Shown one piece after another: positions 51,640 to 62,230 of a DNA stretch of 64,000 nucleotides; the stretch's first letter is position 1; each line of letters begins with the position of its first letter. A program made the position numbers and the translations under genes. The stretch spans positions 248,001-312,000 of the forward strand of contig CAWFXB010000001.1 of the NCBI GenBank assembly GCA_963819755.1, read 5' to 3'. The DNA is from VRUE01 sp963819755 (GTDB lineage Bacteria; Actinomycetota; Thermoleophilia; Solirubrobacterales; 70-9). A model generated the notes under the pieces. It did not search any database. It had not been told where the DNA came from and saw only the letters and a list, made by a program, of their open reading frames with translations.

Positions 51640-52371
51640 CTATCCAACCTTGGCGCGAACCCAAGTCCGCCGCAGTTCGGCGCTCAGCTCGGAGGCGACA
51701 TTCCCACCGGTGGCGAGCACCGTCCCGTCGATCGCGCCGACCGGCTCGATTCCGCGCACGGAGCCGGTCAGGAAGGCTTCGCCGGCGCCCAGGAGGTCGC
51801 CGAGAGAGAGGCGGGCCTCGCGGGCCTCGATGCCAAGCTCGCCGGCGAGCTCGATCGTCCGCATGCGTGTGACGCCGGGAAGGATGCGGCCGTCGAGCGG
51901 CGGGGTCAGCAGGACGCCGTTGCGCACCGCGAATACGTTGGCCCGTGAGGCCTCGAGCACGCTTCCGCCCTCATCGACGATCAATGGGATCGTGCCGGCG
52001 GGCATGCGGGCCTGCGCCTTGTCGAGCAGCGAGCGGTCGACCCACTTGTGCGGCCCGAGCCCGCCGGGGAGTGAAACGCTGTGGAGCGAAACGAGGCCCT
52101 CCGACGCCGCCCGCCGCCACTCGATTGCCGCCTCGAGCCTCCCAGCGCCATTGGGCGCAACCGCAATGCGCAGCGCGCGCCGCCGGGACGTGCCGGTGGA
52201 GAGAGGTCCATATGGACCTCTCTCCACCGGCACGTCGAGTGGTGGGGGGTCGTGGTTGGGGAAGAGCTCGACGAGGCTGGTGTGGAGCCTGGCTAAGTGG
52301 GCGTCGAGCTCGATCGGGTGGCCGTCGATGACGAGCAGGGTCTCGAAGACGCCGTGGCGGGGATCGGGCAC
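51640..52371 (-). CDS. pabC: Aminodeoxychorismate lyase (class IV PLP) with in-frame 17-residue palindrome insert
   Basis: The start is taken as the GTG at 52371 (MPDPRHGVFETLLVIDGHPI, 243 residues), since this matches the family N-terminus; no clear ribosome site is visible. The PLP Lys is in GPHKWVDRSLLDKA (Lys109), and GSVLEASRANVFAV and LPGVTRMRTIELAG are class IV signatures. ADCL releases pyruvate from aminodeoxychorismate to give p-aminobenzoate for folate. Residues 46-62 (DVPVERGPYGPLSTGTS) are encoded by the 50-bp perfect palindrome also found at 8943-8992. The insert falls in a loop between helix LARLHTSLVELFPNH and strand RALRIAVAPNG. The pabAB gene diverges 27 bp away. Confidence 0.88.
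   Translation of the reverse strand: MPDPRHGVFETLLVIDGHPIELDAHLARLHTSLVELFPNHDPPPLDVPVERGPYGPLSTGTSRRRALRIAVAPNGAGRLEAAIEWRRAASEGLVSLHSVSLPGGLGPHKWVDRSLLDKAQARMPAGTIPLIVDEGGSVLEASRANVFAVRNGVLLTPPLDGRILPGVTRMRTIELAGELGIEAREARLSLGDLLGAGEAFLTGSVRGIEPVGAIDGTVLATGGNVASELSAELRRTWVRAKVG
52187..52236. repeat. 50-bp perfect palindrome, copy 2, inside pabC
   Basis: The bases are identical to 8943-8992. It is read in frame on the minus strand as DVPVERGPYGPLSTGTS, contributing 16 and two-thirds codons. The palindrome gives the same peptide in either orientation. Confidence 0.92.
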
Positions 52372-52398
52372 GCGGCCATTGTGGCAACCTCGCGCGGG

Positions 52399-54606
52399 TT
52401 GAAGACGCTGCTGATCGACAACTACGACTCCTTCACCTACAACCTCTTCCAGCTGCTGGCGGAGGCGAACGGGGAGGAGCCGACAGTCGTCCGCAACGAC
52501 GAGGCGAGCTGGGAGGAGCTCGTGGCGCTCGAGCTCGACAACATCGTCATCTCGCCTGGGCCTGGGCGCCCCGACCGCGCTGGCGACTTCGGCGTTTGCG
52601 AGGAAGCCATCCGTCACTCCGCCGTGCCGTTGCTCGGCGTCTGCCTCGGTCACCAGGGTCTCGGCGCCGCGTTCGGCGCCGCGGTGGTGGCCGCCCCCGA
52701 GCCGATGCACGGCCGCCTCAGCGCGATTCTGCATGACGACTCGCCGCTCTTCGCAGGCATCCCCCGCGAGTTCCAGGCGGTCCGCTACCACTCGCTCTGC
52801 ATGGAGCAGCCATTGCCGGACGAGCTTCGCGGAATCGCTTGGACGACCGACGGCGTGCTGATGGCTGTCGAACACCGCAAGCGCCCGCTCTGGGGGGTCC
52901 AATTCCACCCCGAGTCGATCTGTACAGACCACGGCCGCCAGCTACTCGTCAACTTCCGCGACCTCAGCGATCGATTTCTGCGAGGTGCTTCAGGCGCATC
53001 GCGAAAGAGCCGTCGGGGTGTCCCCCTCGCGCAGCGGCGTCCTGTTTTTCGCCCCGGGGGAATCGGCGTGGCCGCGGCCGGCGTCCCTGGCGAAAAACCC
53101 AGCAAGCGAGGGGGACACCCCGACGGCTCTCCCCTACGACTCGCCGTGAAACGGCTCGAACTGCTGGTCGATCCCGAGCGGGCTTTCGTGAGCTTGTATG
53201 GGGAAAGCGAGAACGCATTCTGGCTTGACAGCAGTCGCGTGGGCGAGGGTGCGCGCTTCTCTTTCATGGGTGACAGCTCGGGTCCGCTCGGAGCTGTCGC
53301 CACCTATTGCGTGGCTGACGGCAAGGTCAAGGTTGAGCGTGGGGGTGGGGTCGAGATCCACCGCGAATCGATCTTTGACTACCTGGCGAACGAGCTGGCG
53401 CAACCCCAACCCGACGGGCCGGAGCTGCCGTTCGAGTTCGACTGTGGCTTCGCCGGCTGGCTGGGATATGAGCTGAAGGCGGAGTGCGGGGGGGACGCGG
53501 CGCACGAGTCGCCGCTGTCCGATGCGGCCTTCGTCTTCGCGGACCGCATGGTCGGCTTCGATCACGCGGAGGGGAAGGCTTATGTGCTCTGTCTCGTTGA
53601 GGCCGGAGGAGAGGCGGAGGCGGAAGCTTGGATCGAGACAACGGTAAGCCGGCTGGGTACGCTGCCCCCCCAGACGGGCCCGGTCGCAACGGAGGCCGCC
53701 GCCGATCCGGTCGAGTTCCGGCTCGCCCGGTCGCACGAGCGCTACCTGGAAGAGATTGCCGAGTGCAAGCGGCTGCTCGCCGAAGGCGAGACCTACGAGG
53801 TCTGCTTGACGAACTCGGTCCTTGCCGACTCCGCGCCGGAGCCGTTGGCGCTCTACCGAACTCTCCGCCGGGTCAACCCGGCGCCGTTCTCCTCCTTCGT
53901 GCGTTTCGGCGATGCCGCTGTGCTCAGCTCCTCGCCCGAGCGTTTCCTGCGCGTCGGCCGCGACCGCTGGGTCGAGGCGAAGCCGATCAAGGGGACGAGC
54001 CGCCGCGGGGAGACCGCCGCGGAGGACGTGCGCCTCGCCGAGCGGCTGCGCGGCGATGAGAAGAACCGGGCGGAGAACCTGATGATCGCCGACCTGCTGC
54101 GCAACGACCTCGGCTCGGTCTGTGAGATAGGCACCGTGCACGTGCCCCACCTGATACAGGTCGAGACTTACGAGACCGTGCACCAACTGGTCTCGACCGT
54201 GCGCGGGCTGTTGCGCGAGGAGCTGCGGGCGCCCGACTGCGTCCGCGCCTGCTTTCCACCCGGCTCGATGACCGGCGCGCCGAAGCGGCGCACGATGCAG
54301 GTCATCGACGAGCTGGAGGGCGAAGCGCGCGGCGCCTACTCGGGCGCGATCGGCTACTTCGGCCTCGGCGGCGGCTGCGACCTCAGCGTCGCGATCAGGA
54401 CGATTGTCAGCGATGGCGACACGGCCAGGATCGGCGCCGGCGGCGCGATCGTCACCCAGTCGGACCCCGGGGAGGAGTTCGCGGAGATGTTGCTGAAGGC
54501 GAGTGCCCCGATGCGAGCGATCGATCCCGGCGCCGACCCGTCGGTCACCCTGGGCGGCACGCCCGCTACAGCCGGGTCAGGTTCGCCGCGTCGATCTCCC
54601 GCGTGA
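52399..54606 (+). CDS. Aminodeoxychorismate synthase, fused PabA-PabB
   Basis: I take the TTG at 52399, which gives the exact family start KTLLIDNYDSFTYNLFQLL; GTG 52381 is an alternative. The 735-residue protein has an N-terminal glutaminase (Cys82 in GVCLGHQ, His170/Glu172 in FHPES) and a C-terminal chorismate-binding domain (about 340-720). The motif PIKGTS (Lys about 531) marks PabB; anthranilate synthase has PIAGT. GSMTGAPKRRT and GYFGLGGGCDLSVAIRT complete it. It makes aminodeoxychorismate, the substrate of PabC next door. The linker (residues about 203-244) is encoded by a 125-bp palindromic element. The last 41 bp overlap the facing dehydrogenase gene. Confidence 0.92.
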   Translation: MKTLLIDNYDSFTYNLFQLLAEANGEEPTVVRNDEASWEELVALELDNIVISPGPGRPDRAGDFGVCEEAIRHSAVPLLGVCLGHQGLGAAFGAAVVAAPEPMHGRLSAILHDDSPLFAGIPREFQAVRYHSLCMEQPLPDELRGIAWTTDGVLMAVEHRKRPLWGVQFHPESICTDHGRQLLVNFRDLSDRFLRGASGASRKSRRGVPLAQRRPVFRPGGIGVAAAGVPGEKPSKRGGHPDGSPLRLAVKRLELLVDPERAFVSLYGESENAFWLDSSRVGEGARFSFMGDSSGPLGAVATYCVADGKVKVERGGGVEIHRESIFDYLANELAQPQPDGPELPFEFDCGFAGWLGYELKAECGGDAAHESPLSDAAFVFADRMVGFDHAEGKAYVLCLVEAGGEAEAEAWIETTVSRLGTLPPQTGPVATEAAADPVEFRLARSHERYLEEIAECKRLLAEGETYEVCLTNSVLADSAPEPLALYRTLRRVNPAPFSSFVRFGDAAVLSSSPERFLRVGRDRWVEAKPIKGTSRRGETAAEDVRLAERLRGDEKNRAENLMIADLLRNDLGSVCEIGTVHVPHLIQVETYETVHQLVSTVRGLLREELRAPDCVRACFPPGSMTGAPKRRTMQVIDELEGEARGAYSGAIGYFGLGGGCDLSVAIRTIVSDGDTARIGAGGAIVTQSDPGEEFAEMLLKASAPMRAIDPGADPSVTLGGTPATAGSGSPRRSPA
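53006..53130. repeat. 125-bp two-tier palindromic element inside pabA-pabB linker
   Basis: Outer arms of 25 bp are perfect: 53006-53030 (starts AGAGCCGTCGGGGTGTCCCC) and 53106-53130. Inner arms GTTTTTCGCC (53044-53053) and GGCGAAAAAC (53089-53098) pair again. It is read through in frame as a basic, Gly/Pro-rich linker. It shares design and core (GGCGTCCCTGGC, 53080-53091) with the intergenic element at 10037-10155. Confidence 0.8.
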
Positions 54607-55816
54607 CGCCGCGGAAGTCGACCGTCAGCGGTGCCGTCGAGACCACCGCGCCGTAGTCGATTCCCGGGTGCGCGGTGACGATCGCCGCCAGGTCGGTGGA
54701 GGCGAGGGCCTCGTCGAGGTCCGTCGAGCGGAGGTCGAACTCGGTGAGCTCCGGCGCGAAGGGATCGTGGTAGGAGACCACTGCTCCCAGCTCGCGCAGT
54801 ATGCCGGCGATCTCCAGCGCCGGTGACTCGCGAATGTCGCCGACCCCGGCCTTGTAGCTGACGCCGAGCAGCAGGACACGGGAGCCCTTGACCGCCTTTT
54901 CGGCCTCGTTGAGGGCGCGCGCGATCCGGTCCACGCAGTAGGCGGGCTGGGCCCGGTTTACCTTGCCGGCGAGCTCGATGAACTCGGGATAGAAGTCGTG
55001 CTCGCGCGCCTTGAAGGCGAGATAGAAGGGATCGACCGGCAGGCAGTGGCCGCCCATCCCGGGCCCCGGATCGAAGCGCATGAAGCCGAAGGGCTTGGTG
55101 CCGGCGGCTTCGATCACCTCCCAGACGTCGATCCCGAGCCGGTCGCAGAGCTGGGAGAGCTCGTTGACCAGGGCGATGTTGACCGAGCGGAAGATGTTCT
55201 CGAGCAGCTTCGCCAGCTCCGCCGCCTCCGGGGTCGAGAGGACGACGACCTCGTCGCAGACCAGCTCGTACAGCTCGCGGGCCCGCTCCGCGGAGGCCGG
55301 CGTGATGCCGCCGACCAGCTTGGGCGTGCTGCGCACGGTGTAGTCGGTGCGGCCGGGGTCGATCCGCTCGGGCGAGAAGGCGAGGTGGAAGTCGCGACCT
55401 GCGGAGAGGCTCGATCCCTGTTCGAGGATCGGTTGCAGGCGCTCGCGCGTGGTCCCCGGGTAGGTGGTCGACTCCAGCACGACCAGCTGATCCGGCTGCA
55501 GGACGCTTGCGAGCGTCGCCGCCGAGTCGGTCAGGTAGGTGAGGTCGGGTTCGCGCGCCCCGGTCAGCGGCGTCGGCACGCAGACGATCACCGCCGCACG
55601 GGATTCGAGCTCACTGGGGTCCGAGGTCGCACGGAGGCGGTCGCCGAGCGGCGCAAGGCTGGCGCCGGGGATGTCCTCGATGTAGCTGCGGCCCTCGTTC
55701 AGTGCCTCGACCTTGCGGGCGTCGGTATCGAGCCCGACCACTTCGTGCCCGGCCTCGGCAAAGGCGACGGCCAGCGGCAGCCCAACGTACCCGAGCCCGA
55801 CGATCCCGATCTTCAT
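54566..55816 (-). CDS. UDP-sugar 6-dehydrogenase (UDP-GlcNAc/ManNAc type)
   Basis: The 416-residue protein has the Rossmann start MKIGIVGLGYVGLPLAVAFA, STTYPGTTRE, AELAKLLENIFRSVNIALVN and the catalytic Cys258 in GPGMGGHCLPVDPFYL. The C-terminal NAD-sugar domain has GVSYKAGVGDIRESPALEI. It oxidises a UDP-hexose(amine) twice to the uronic acid. The sequence is closer to the WecC/WbpA group (UDP-ManNAc or UDP-GlcNAc) than to UDP-glucose dehydrogenase. It supplies acidic sugars for a surface polymer, in line with neighbouring surface genes. It overlaps pabAB by 41 bp tail to tail. Confidence 0.92.
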   Translation of the reverse strand: MKIGIVGLGYVGLPLAVAFAEAGHEVVGLDTDARKVEALNEGRSYIEDIPGASLAPLGDRLRATSDPSELESRAAVIVCVPTPLTGAREPDLTYLTDSAATLASVLQPDQLVVLESTTYPGTTRERLQPILEQGSSLSAGRDFHLAFSPERIDPGRTDYTVRSTPKLVGGITPASAERARELYELVCDEVVVLSTPEAAELAKLLENIFRSVNIALVNELSQLCDRLGIDVWEVIEAAGTKPFGFMRFDPGPGMGGHCLPVDPFYLAFKAREHDFYPEFIELAGKVNRAQPAYCVDRIARALNEAEKAVKGSRVLLLGVSYKAGVGDIRESPALEIAGILRELGAVVSYHDPFAPELTEFDLRSTDLDEALASTDLAAIVTAHPGIDYGAVVSTAPLTVDFRGVTREIDAANLTRL

Positions 55817-55855
55817 CGTCGAGAGTCTAGGTCGCGGGGCAGACCGGACTGGCGC

Positions 55856-57346
55856 TCAGCCGAAGGGCGGATGGACGAAGTCGGGAATCGGCTTCATCGA
55901 GAAGGAGAGCGAGTTCTGGCCCCGGTAGAGCGCCCGCGCGTAGCCCGTCTTGTCCTTGCCGTAGGTGGTCGGCGCGGTGCCGGTGAACATTCCCGCCTTG
56001 GTGGCGCGAGCGGTGGCGACGTTGTGCCATTTTTTCCCGTCGAAGACCTGGATCGCGACCTTGCCGGCGGTGCTCTCCGGCGTCCGTCCCCAGAAGTAGA
56101 GGCCGTTGCCCTTGGGGAAGGCGACGAAGGGGAAGCGGAAGGCGTAGAGCACTTCCTTGGGCTGGTCCTGCTGGGCTTCGGCGCCGCCGCGGAAGTAGAG
56201 GCCGGACTCGAGCGTGTCGGCGTAGTCCTGCCCCGGCAGGTGCAGGCCGTCCCTGAGGCTGTACCAGAAGAAGTGGCTGACGCCGGCCTTCCAGGCGGTG
56301 TAGAGGGCTTCCGAGGTCCAGTGGGTGAGGATGTCCATCGGCAGGCCACCGGGATCGGGCGGCTGGGAGTCCCAGGAGAACTCGGTGATCCAGAGCGGCG
56401 TGTGCTTGGACTGGCTGTTGATCCGGCCGGCGCGGTCGGCGGCTGCGATCAGCGTCTGCAGCTTGCCGAGGTCGCCCAACTCGACGTCGTTGATGCCGCC
56501 TTCGTGCGTCGGGCCGCCGGTCGTGTAGGGCTGGATCGCGAAGATGTCGAAGTCGACGCCGCCCCCGCAGTTGCCCTTCATCGGCTTCGGGTTCTTGCTG
56601 CCGGTCATGCAGAGCAGCGTGCGTGCGAAGCGCATCGGCCCGATCGTCCAGCTCTTCACCGCGATCGGCCCAAGGCCGGCGGCGAGCACCAGGTTCGACG
56701 GGTCGACCGATTTCACCGCCCCGTAGAAGGAGTTGATCAGCGCTCGGTAGAGGCCGGGCGAGAGCGCGTGCCCTTCGGTGTCGTACTGGGGAAAGAAGAA
56801 GAGGCTGAGGTTGGGCTCGTTGAGCCCCTGCCAGTACTGCACGTGCGGCAGGTTGAGGAACTTGCCGCTGTAGCGCCGCGCCGCGGCAGTCGCAAAGGAG
56901 GCGAGCGCCCCCGGATCGGGATCGCACACCGCGTCAGGGAGGGCGGCCGGGGTCTGACAGCGCTGAGCCCAGGCCGGCACGCCGTCGATCTGAAGGACCG
57001 GCACCAGGCCGGCCTCTACCGCGCGCGCGACCTCGAGGTCGGCATCCTGCCAGCGGTAGTTGGGGTCGGCCGGATCTTCCGGGTTCCAGCTCGCTGGCTG
57101 GGCCTGCGGCGCGATGTGCGGCCACTCGAGCGGGATGCGCACGAACTTCGCGCCGGCCGCTTTGGTCCGATCGAAGGCGACCTGTTCGTCGCTGCCGACG
57201 TTGGTGACGCCGGTCGTCAGCGGCGCCGGCCCCTTGGCGCTTGCGGCGCGGGGAGCGGCGGCCAGTGCGAGGGCGCAGCAGAGCAGGACGAGGGCCCAGT
57301 GCAGGCTGGTTGGAACCGGCAGCGATTTGGCGCTTGGGAGGCTCAC
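55856..57346 (-). CDS. Secreted clan GH-A glycoside hydrolase
   Basis: The GTG at 57346 gives 496 residues; an ATG at 57403 is in frame but overlaps the upstream gene. A signal peptide (LHWALVLLCCALALAAAPRA) leads to a TIM-barrel hydrolase: acid/base Glu177 in YWQGLNEPNL and nucleophile Glu322 in PLWITEFSWDS, on strands 4 and 7 as in clan GH-A (GH5/GH39-like). A C-terminal beta domain (about 400-496) follows. It likely trims or recycles extracellular polysaccharide. It sits in the surface-polymer cluster, on the same strand as the dehydrogenase. Confidence 0.85.
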   Translation of the reverse strand: MSLPSAKSLPVPTSLHWALVLLCCALALAAAPRAASAKGPAPLTTGVTNVGSDEQVAFDRTKAAGAKFVRIPLEWPHIAPQAQPASWNPEDPADPNYRWQDADLEVARAVEAGLVPVLQIDGVPAWAQRCQTPAALPDAVCDPDPGALASFATAAARRYSGKFLNLPHVQYWQGLNEPNLSLFFFPQYDTEGHALSPGLYRALINSFYGAVKSVDPSNLVLAAGLGPIAVKSWTIGPMRFARTLLCMTGSKNPKPMKGNCGGGVDFDIFAIQPYTTGGPTHEGGINDVELGDLGKLQTLIAAADRAGRINSQSKHTPLWITEFSWDSQPPDPGGLPMDILTHWTSEALYTAWKAGVSHFFWYSLRDGLHLPGQDYADTLESGLYFRGGAEAQQDQPKEVLYAFRFPFVAFPKGNGLYFWGRTPESTAGKVAIQVFDGKKWHNVATARATKAGMFTGTAPTTYGKDKTGYARALYRGQNSLSFSMKPIPDFVHPPFG

Positions 57347-57362
57347 GGAGAAGGGAGGACCC

Positions 57363-57995
57363 TTACTGGGTCGGCTGCCTGCGCCGGCGCACGAGATATG
57401 CAACCGACCATGCGATCGTCGCGAGCACGATCAGCGGCAGCAGCAGGCCCAACTGGCCCGAGGAGGAGCCGGTCGCCTGGCCGAGCACCTCGCCGAGCCC
57501 GGAGGAGCCGTTCGGGATCTGCTCCGAGACCAGGGTCGCTTCTCCGCCGCCGGGGCTCTCGGGCGTGTCGCCGGACGCCTCGTGCCCTGGAGAGCCGCTG
57601 CCGTTCGAGCCGCTCCCACTGGACCCGGACCCGCTCGCCGCCTTTCCGGGCGACGCGTGACCCGCCGCCGCGGAGCCACCTCCGCCTTCGCCGCCGCCGG
57701 AGATCGCAACCGGCGCGGTCGCCGCGGCCACTTCCGCCGCAGCCTGCCCTTCCGGCCCCTGTGCGTCGAGCTTCTTGGCATTGTGGTTGCCAAGTACCTG
57801 CTTCGGAGACTTGTTCCCGCCGTGCTTCGAGGGGTTGGTCGCTTTCGGCCCGCCGGCCGTCGGCACCGCCTCCGTGTACTGGGTGGCGGCCGAGTTGCCC
57901 GGGGGTATCAGGTATTCCGCCTGGGCGGCGGTGGGAAGGGCGAAGATCGCGATCGTCGCCGCAAGCAGACCGAGTCCCGTCTTGGATGCCTTCAT
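57363..57995 (-). CDS. Cell-surface protein, Gly/Ser-rich stalk with C-terminal membrane anchor
   Basis: The 210-residue protein has a signal peptide (GLGLLAATIAIFALPTAAQA), a middle of low complexity rich in Gly, Ser and Ala (about 95-165, a flexible stalk), and a C-terminal helix (GLLLPLIVLATIAWSVAYLV) with RRRR, placing the stalk outside. There is no LPxTG, so it is membrane-anchored rather than sortase-linked. The GH gene follows 17 bp later. It probably acts as a spacer or surface protein of the polysaccharide locus; the function is unknown. Confidence 0.7.
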   Translation of the reverse strand: MKASKTGLGLLAATIAIFALPTAAQAEYLIPPGNSAATQYTEAVPTAGGPKATNPSKHGGNKSPKQVLGNHNAKKLDAQGPEGQAAAEVAAATAPVAISGGGEGGGGSAAAGHASPGKAASGSGSSGSGSNGSGSPGHEASGDTPESPGGGEATLVSEQIPNGSSGLGEVLGQATGSSSGQLGLLLPLIVLATIAWSVAYLVRRRRQPTQ

Positions 57996-58073
57996 ATCTA
58001 GCTACGCCGGATAGTGAGTGCGGCGGGAGGTTGGCGCCGGACCGTCCGAACCGCGTTCGTAGCATAGAACCCG

Positions 58074-60029
58074 ATGAACTCGGCTTCGATGCGCCGCCCG
58101 GCGCCCCTGGCAAACACCCGTGAGGTCGGCTGGGCGGCGGCGGCCATCTGGCTGCTCTGCTTCGGGGCGATCGCCTACCTGGGGATTGAAGGGGGCGGCT
58201 ATGACGCGCTCGTCCACGATCAGGTCGGGATCGCCGTCTGGTGGATCCTGCTCGCCGCCGTGGCGATCGGCGCGGCGCCGCGGCGACGGCCGGGCCGGGT
58301 CGCTTGGATCGCCCTCGGCCTGTTCGCGGCGTTCACGATCTGGACCGCGCTCAGTCTGGGTTGGACCGAGAGCAGCGACAAAACCTCGGCCGACCTCGCC
58401 CGCCTGCTCGGCTACCTGGGGATCTTCGCGCTCGCGATCCTCAGCCGGGGCTTCCGCGAATCGCAGCGCCTGATCGGCGCCGTCGCGGCCGGGATCTCGC
58501 TCGTCTTCCTGATCGGCCTGCTCTCGCGCCTGCATCCGGCCTGGTTCCCCTCGGCGGGGCAGACCGGGATCATCCTCGAAGACCGCGAACGGCTCTCCTA
58601 CCCGATCGACTACTGGAACGGGCTCGCGGGGCTGATCGCGATCGGCCTGCCGCTGCTGCTGCAGATCGCAAGCGGGGCGAGGACCACCGTCGCACGAGCG
58701 CTTGCCGCCGCGGCCATGCCGGCAGCGATGCTGACCCTCTTCCTGACCCTGTCGCGGGGCGGCATCGCCGCGGCGGTGCTCGCCGTCGCCCTCTTCCTGG
58801 CGCTGACCTCCGACCGGCTGCCCAAGCTCGTGACCCTTCTCCTCACGGGCGCCGGCGGGGCGATCCTCGTCGTCGCCGCGAACAGCCGCGAAGCCCTTCA
58901 GGAAGGGCTCGAAAACGACGCCGCCAGGCACCAGGGCAGCGAGCTGCTCTTGATCGTGCTCGCGGTCTGCATCGCGGCCGGCCTGCTCCAGGCCGCCTTC
59001 TCCTCCTCGGCGGCGGCCGGTCGCCGCCCGGGTTGGACCCGGGTCTCGCGCGAGGGGGCGCTCACCGCGACGATCGTCGCGGTGATGGTCGCGGTCGTCG
59101 CGGCGCTGCTCCTCGGTGCCCCCGGTCGCATCTCGAACGGCTGGGACGAATTCAAGGAAGGCGGCGGCCCCGGCTCGGGCGCGGGACGGTTGGGAAGCGT
59201 CTCCGGCCAGAGCCGGTACCAGCTGTGGAGCTCGGCGGTGCGGGAGAACAAGACCAGGCCGCTGACCGGAACCGGCTCGGGCACCTTCGAATTCTGGTGG
59301 GCGCGCGACGGCGACACCGACGAAACGGTGCGCGACACCCACTCCCTGTACCTGCAGACGCTGGGCGAGCTGGGGATCGTCGGCTTCGCCCTCATCATGG
59401 CCTTCCTCGGCGCGATCTTCGCCGGCGGAGCCCGGCGGCTGCTCGCCGCCCCGGCGCGGGACCGCCCGCTGTACGCCGCCGCCCTGGCCGGCGTCGCCGC
59501 CTTCTGCATCACGGCGGTGTTCGACTGGATGTGGCAGATCCCGGCCCTGCCGGTGGCGGCGCTGCTGCTCGGCTCGATCCTCGTCATGCCGTCGCGCCCG
59601 GCCGGGGAGGAGGCGGAGCGCCGTGCGGGCCTGCCCACCCCGCTGCGCGTCGCGGCCGCCGCCGTCGCCCTCCTGGCGATCGTCGCCATCGCGATCCCAC
59701 TCGCCACCACCAGCCTGGTACGCCATAGCGAAGCGGACGTCCGCGACGGGGACCTGACCGCTGCACTGAGCGCCGCCCGCAGCGCCCAGAACGTGCAGCC
59801 GGGTGCCGCCGGGCCGCGCCTCCAGCAGGCGCTCGTGCTCGAGCAGATAGGAGAGCTTCCTGCTGCGGCCGCCGCTGCCCAGGCGGCGACCGAACGCGAG
59901 TCGACCAACTGGCGCAACTGGCTGGTCCTCTCGCGGGTCGAGGCCGAGAGCGGGAGGGCCGAGGCCGCGGTCCGCGACTACCGCCGGGCGCGCTCGCTGA
60001 ACCCGCGCGCGCAGCTCTTCCAGCGCTGA
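58074..60029 (+). CDS. O-antigen ligase/polymerase-like (Wzy/WaaL) membrane protein with C-terminal TPR
   Basis: The 651-residue protein has about 12 membrane helices. The WaaL/Wzy domain is recognised by GTGSGTFEFWWARDGDTDET and RDTHSLYLQTLGELGIVGFA (about 400-445), the conserved Arg/His exported loop. The last about 110 residues (RHSEADVRDGDLTAALSAAR ... RDYRRARSLNPRAQLFQR) form two or three TPR helices. It joins or polymerises glycan units outside the membrane. With the GH gene, sugar dehydrogenase and stalk protein it forms a surface-polymer locus split over both strands. Confidence 0.87.
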   Translation: MNSASMRRPAPLANTREVGWAAAAIWLLCFGAIAYLGIEGGGYDALVHDQVGIAVWWILLAAVAIGAAPRRRPGRVAWIALGLFAAFTIWTALSLGWTESSDKTSADLARLLGYLGIFALAILSRGFRESQRLIGAVAAGISLVFLIGLLSRLHPAWFPSAGQTGIILEDRERLSYPIDYWNGLAGLIAIGLPLLLQIASGARTTVARALAAAAMPAAMLTLFLTLSRGGIAAAVLAVALFLALTSDRLPKLVTLLLTGAGGAILVVAANSREALQEGLENDAARHQGSELLLIVLAVCIAAGLLQAAFSSSAAAGRRPGWTRVSREGALTATIVAVMVAVVAALLLGAPGRISNGWDEFKEGGGPGSGAGRLGSVSGQSRYQLWSSAVRENKTRPLTGTGSGTFEFWWARDGDTDETVRDTHSLYLQTLGELGIVGFALIMAFLGAIFAGGARRLLAAPARDRPLYAAALAGVAAFCITAVFDWMWQIPALPVAALLLGSILVMPSRPAGEEAERRAGLPTPLRVAAAAVALLAIVAIAIPLATTSLVRHSEADVRDGDLTAALSAARSAQNVQPGAAGPRLQQALVLEQIGELPAAAAAAQAATERESTNWRNWLVLSRVEAESGRAEAAVRDYRRARSLNPRAQLFQR

Positions 60030-60089
60030 GCGCAGAGCCGTTTGGCGCCCTGGGATACTTCTGAAGACGATCCACTCGAAGGGAGAGAG

Positions 60090-60398
60090 ATGAGTCTGCT
60101 GTCTCGATTCAGCGCTGTCGCGGCGCTGGCCATTGCCGTCTTCGTCGCGACCGGCTGCGGGGAAACGGTGCTCGACAGCGCCAAGATGGAGGCCACGATC
60201 GAAGAAAACCTGGAGAAATCCGTGAAGCAGAAGGTCTCCTCGGTCGACTGCCCCTCCGGAGTCGAGGTCAAGGCCGGAGCCAGCTTCGATTGCACGGTTA
60301 GCCTGGCGGGCGGGAAGCAGGAGACGGTGACGCTGAAGATCCTCAACTCCGACGCGGACACCGAAATCACCAACATCAAGTCCGGCGGCGATAAGTAA
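60090..60398 (+). CDS. Lipoprotein with DUF4333-like domain
   Basis: The 102-residue protein starts at the ATG at 60090, after GGGAGAGAG. The signal ends in a lipobox (VATGCG, Cys about 23). The mature part (MEATIEENLEKSVKQKVSSV, then DCPSGVEVKAGASFDCTVSL, ETVTLKILN) matches DUF4333: a beta-sheet with a Cys pair. It is a small exported lipoprotein of unknown role. It precedes pckG by 10 bp, so read-through is likely. Confidence 0.82.
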   Translation: MSLLSRFSAVAALAIAVFVATGCGETVLDSAKMEATIEENLEKSVKQKVSSVDCPSGVEVKAGASFDCTVSLAGGKQETVTLKILNSDADTEITNIKSGGDK

Positions 60399-60408
60399 AG
60401 TGCGCCGG

Positions 60409-62220
<1,812 letters not shown>

Positions 62221-62230
62221 GCGCACTCGG

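Noticed and set aside
54998..58123. 1041-residue plus-strand open frame
   Set aside because: It runs antisense through the sugar dehydrogenase, glycosidase and stalk genes, which all have clear motifs; its composition is antisense-like.
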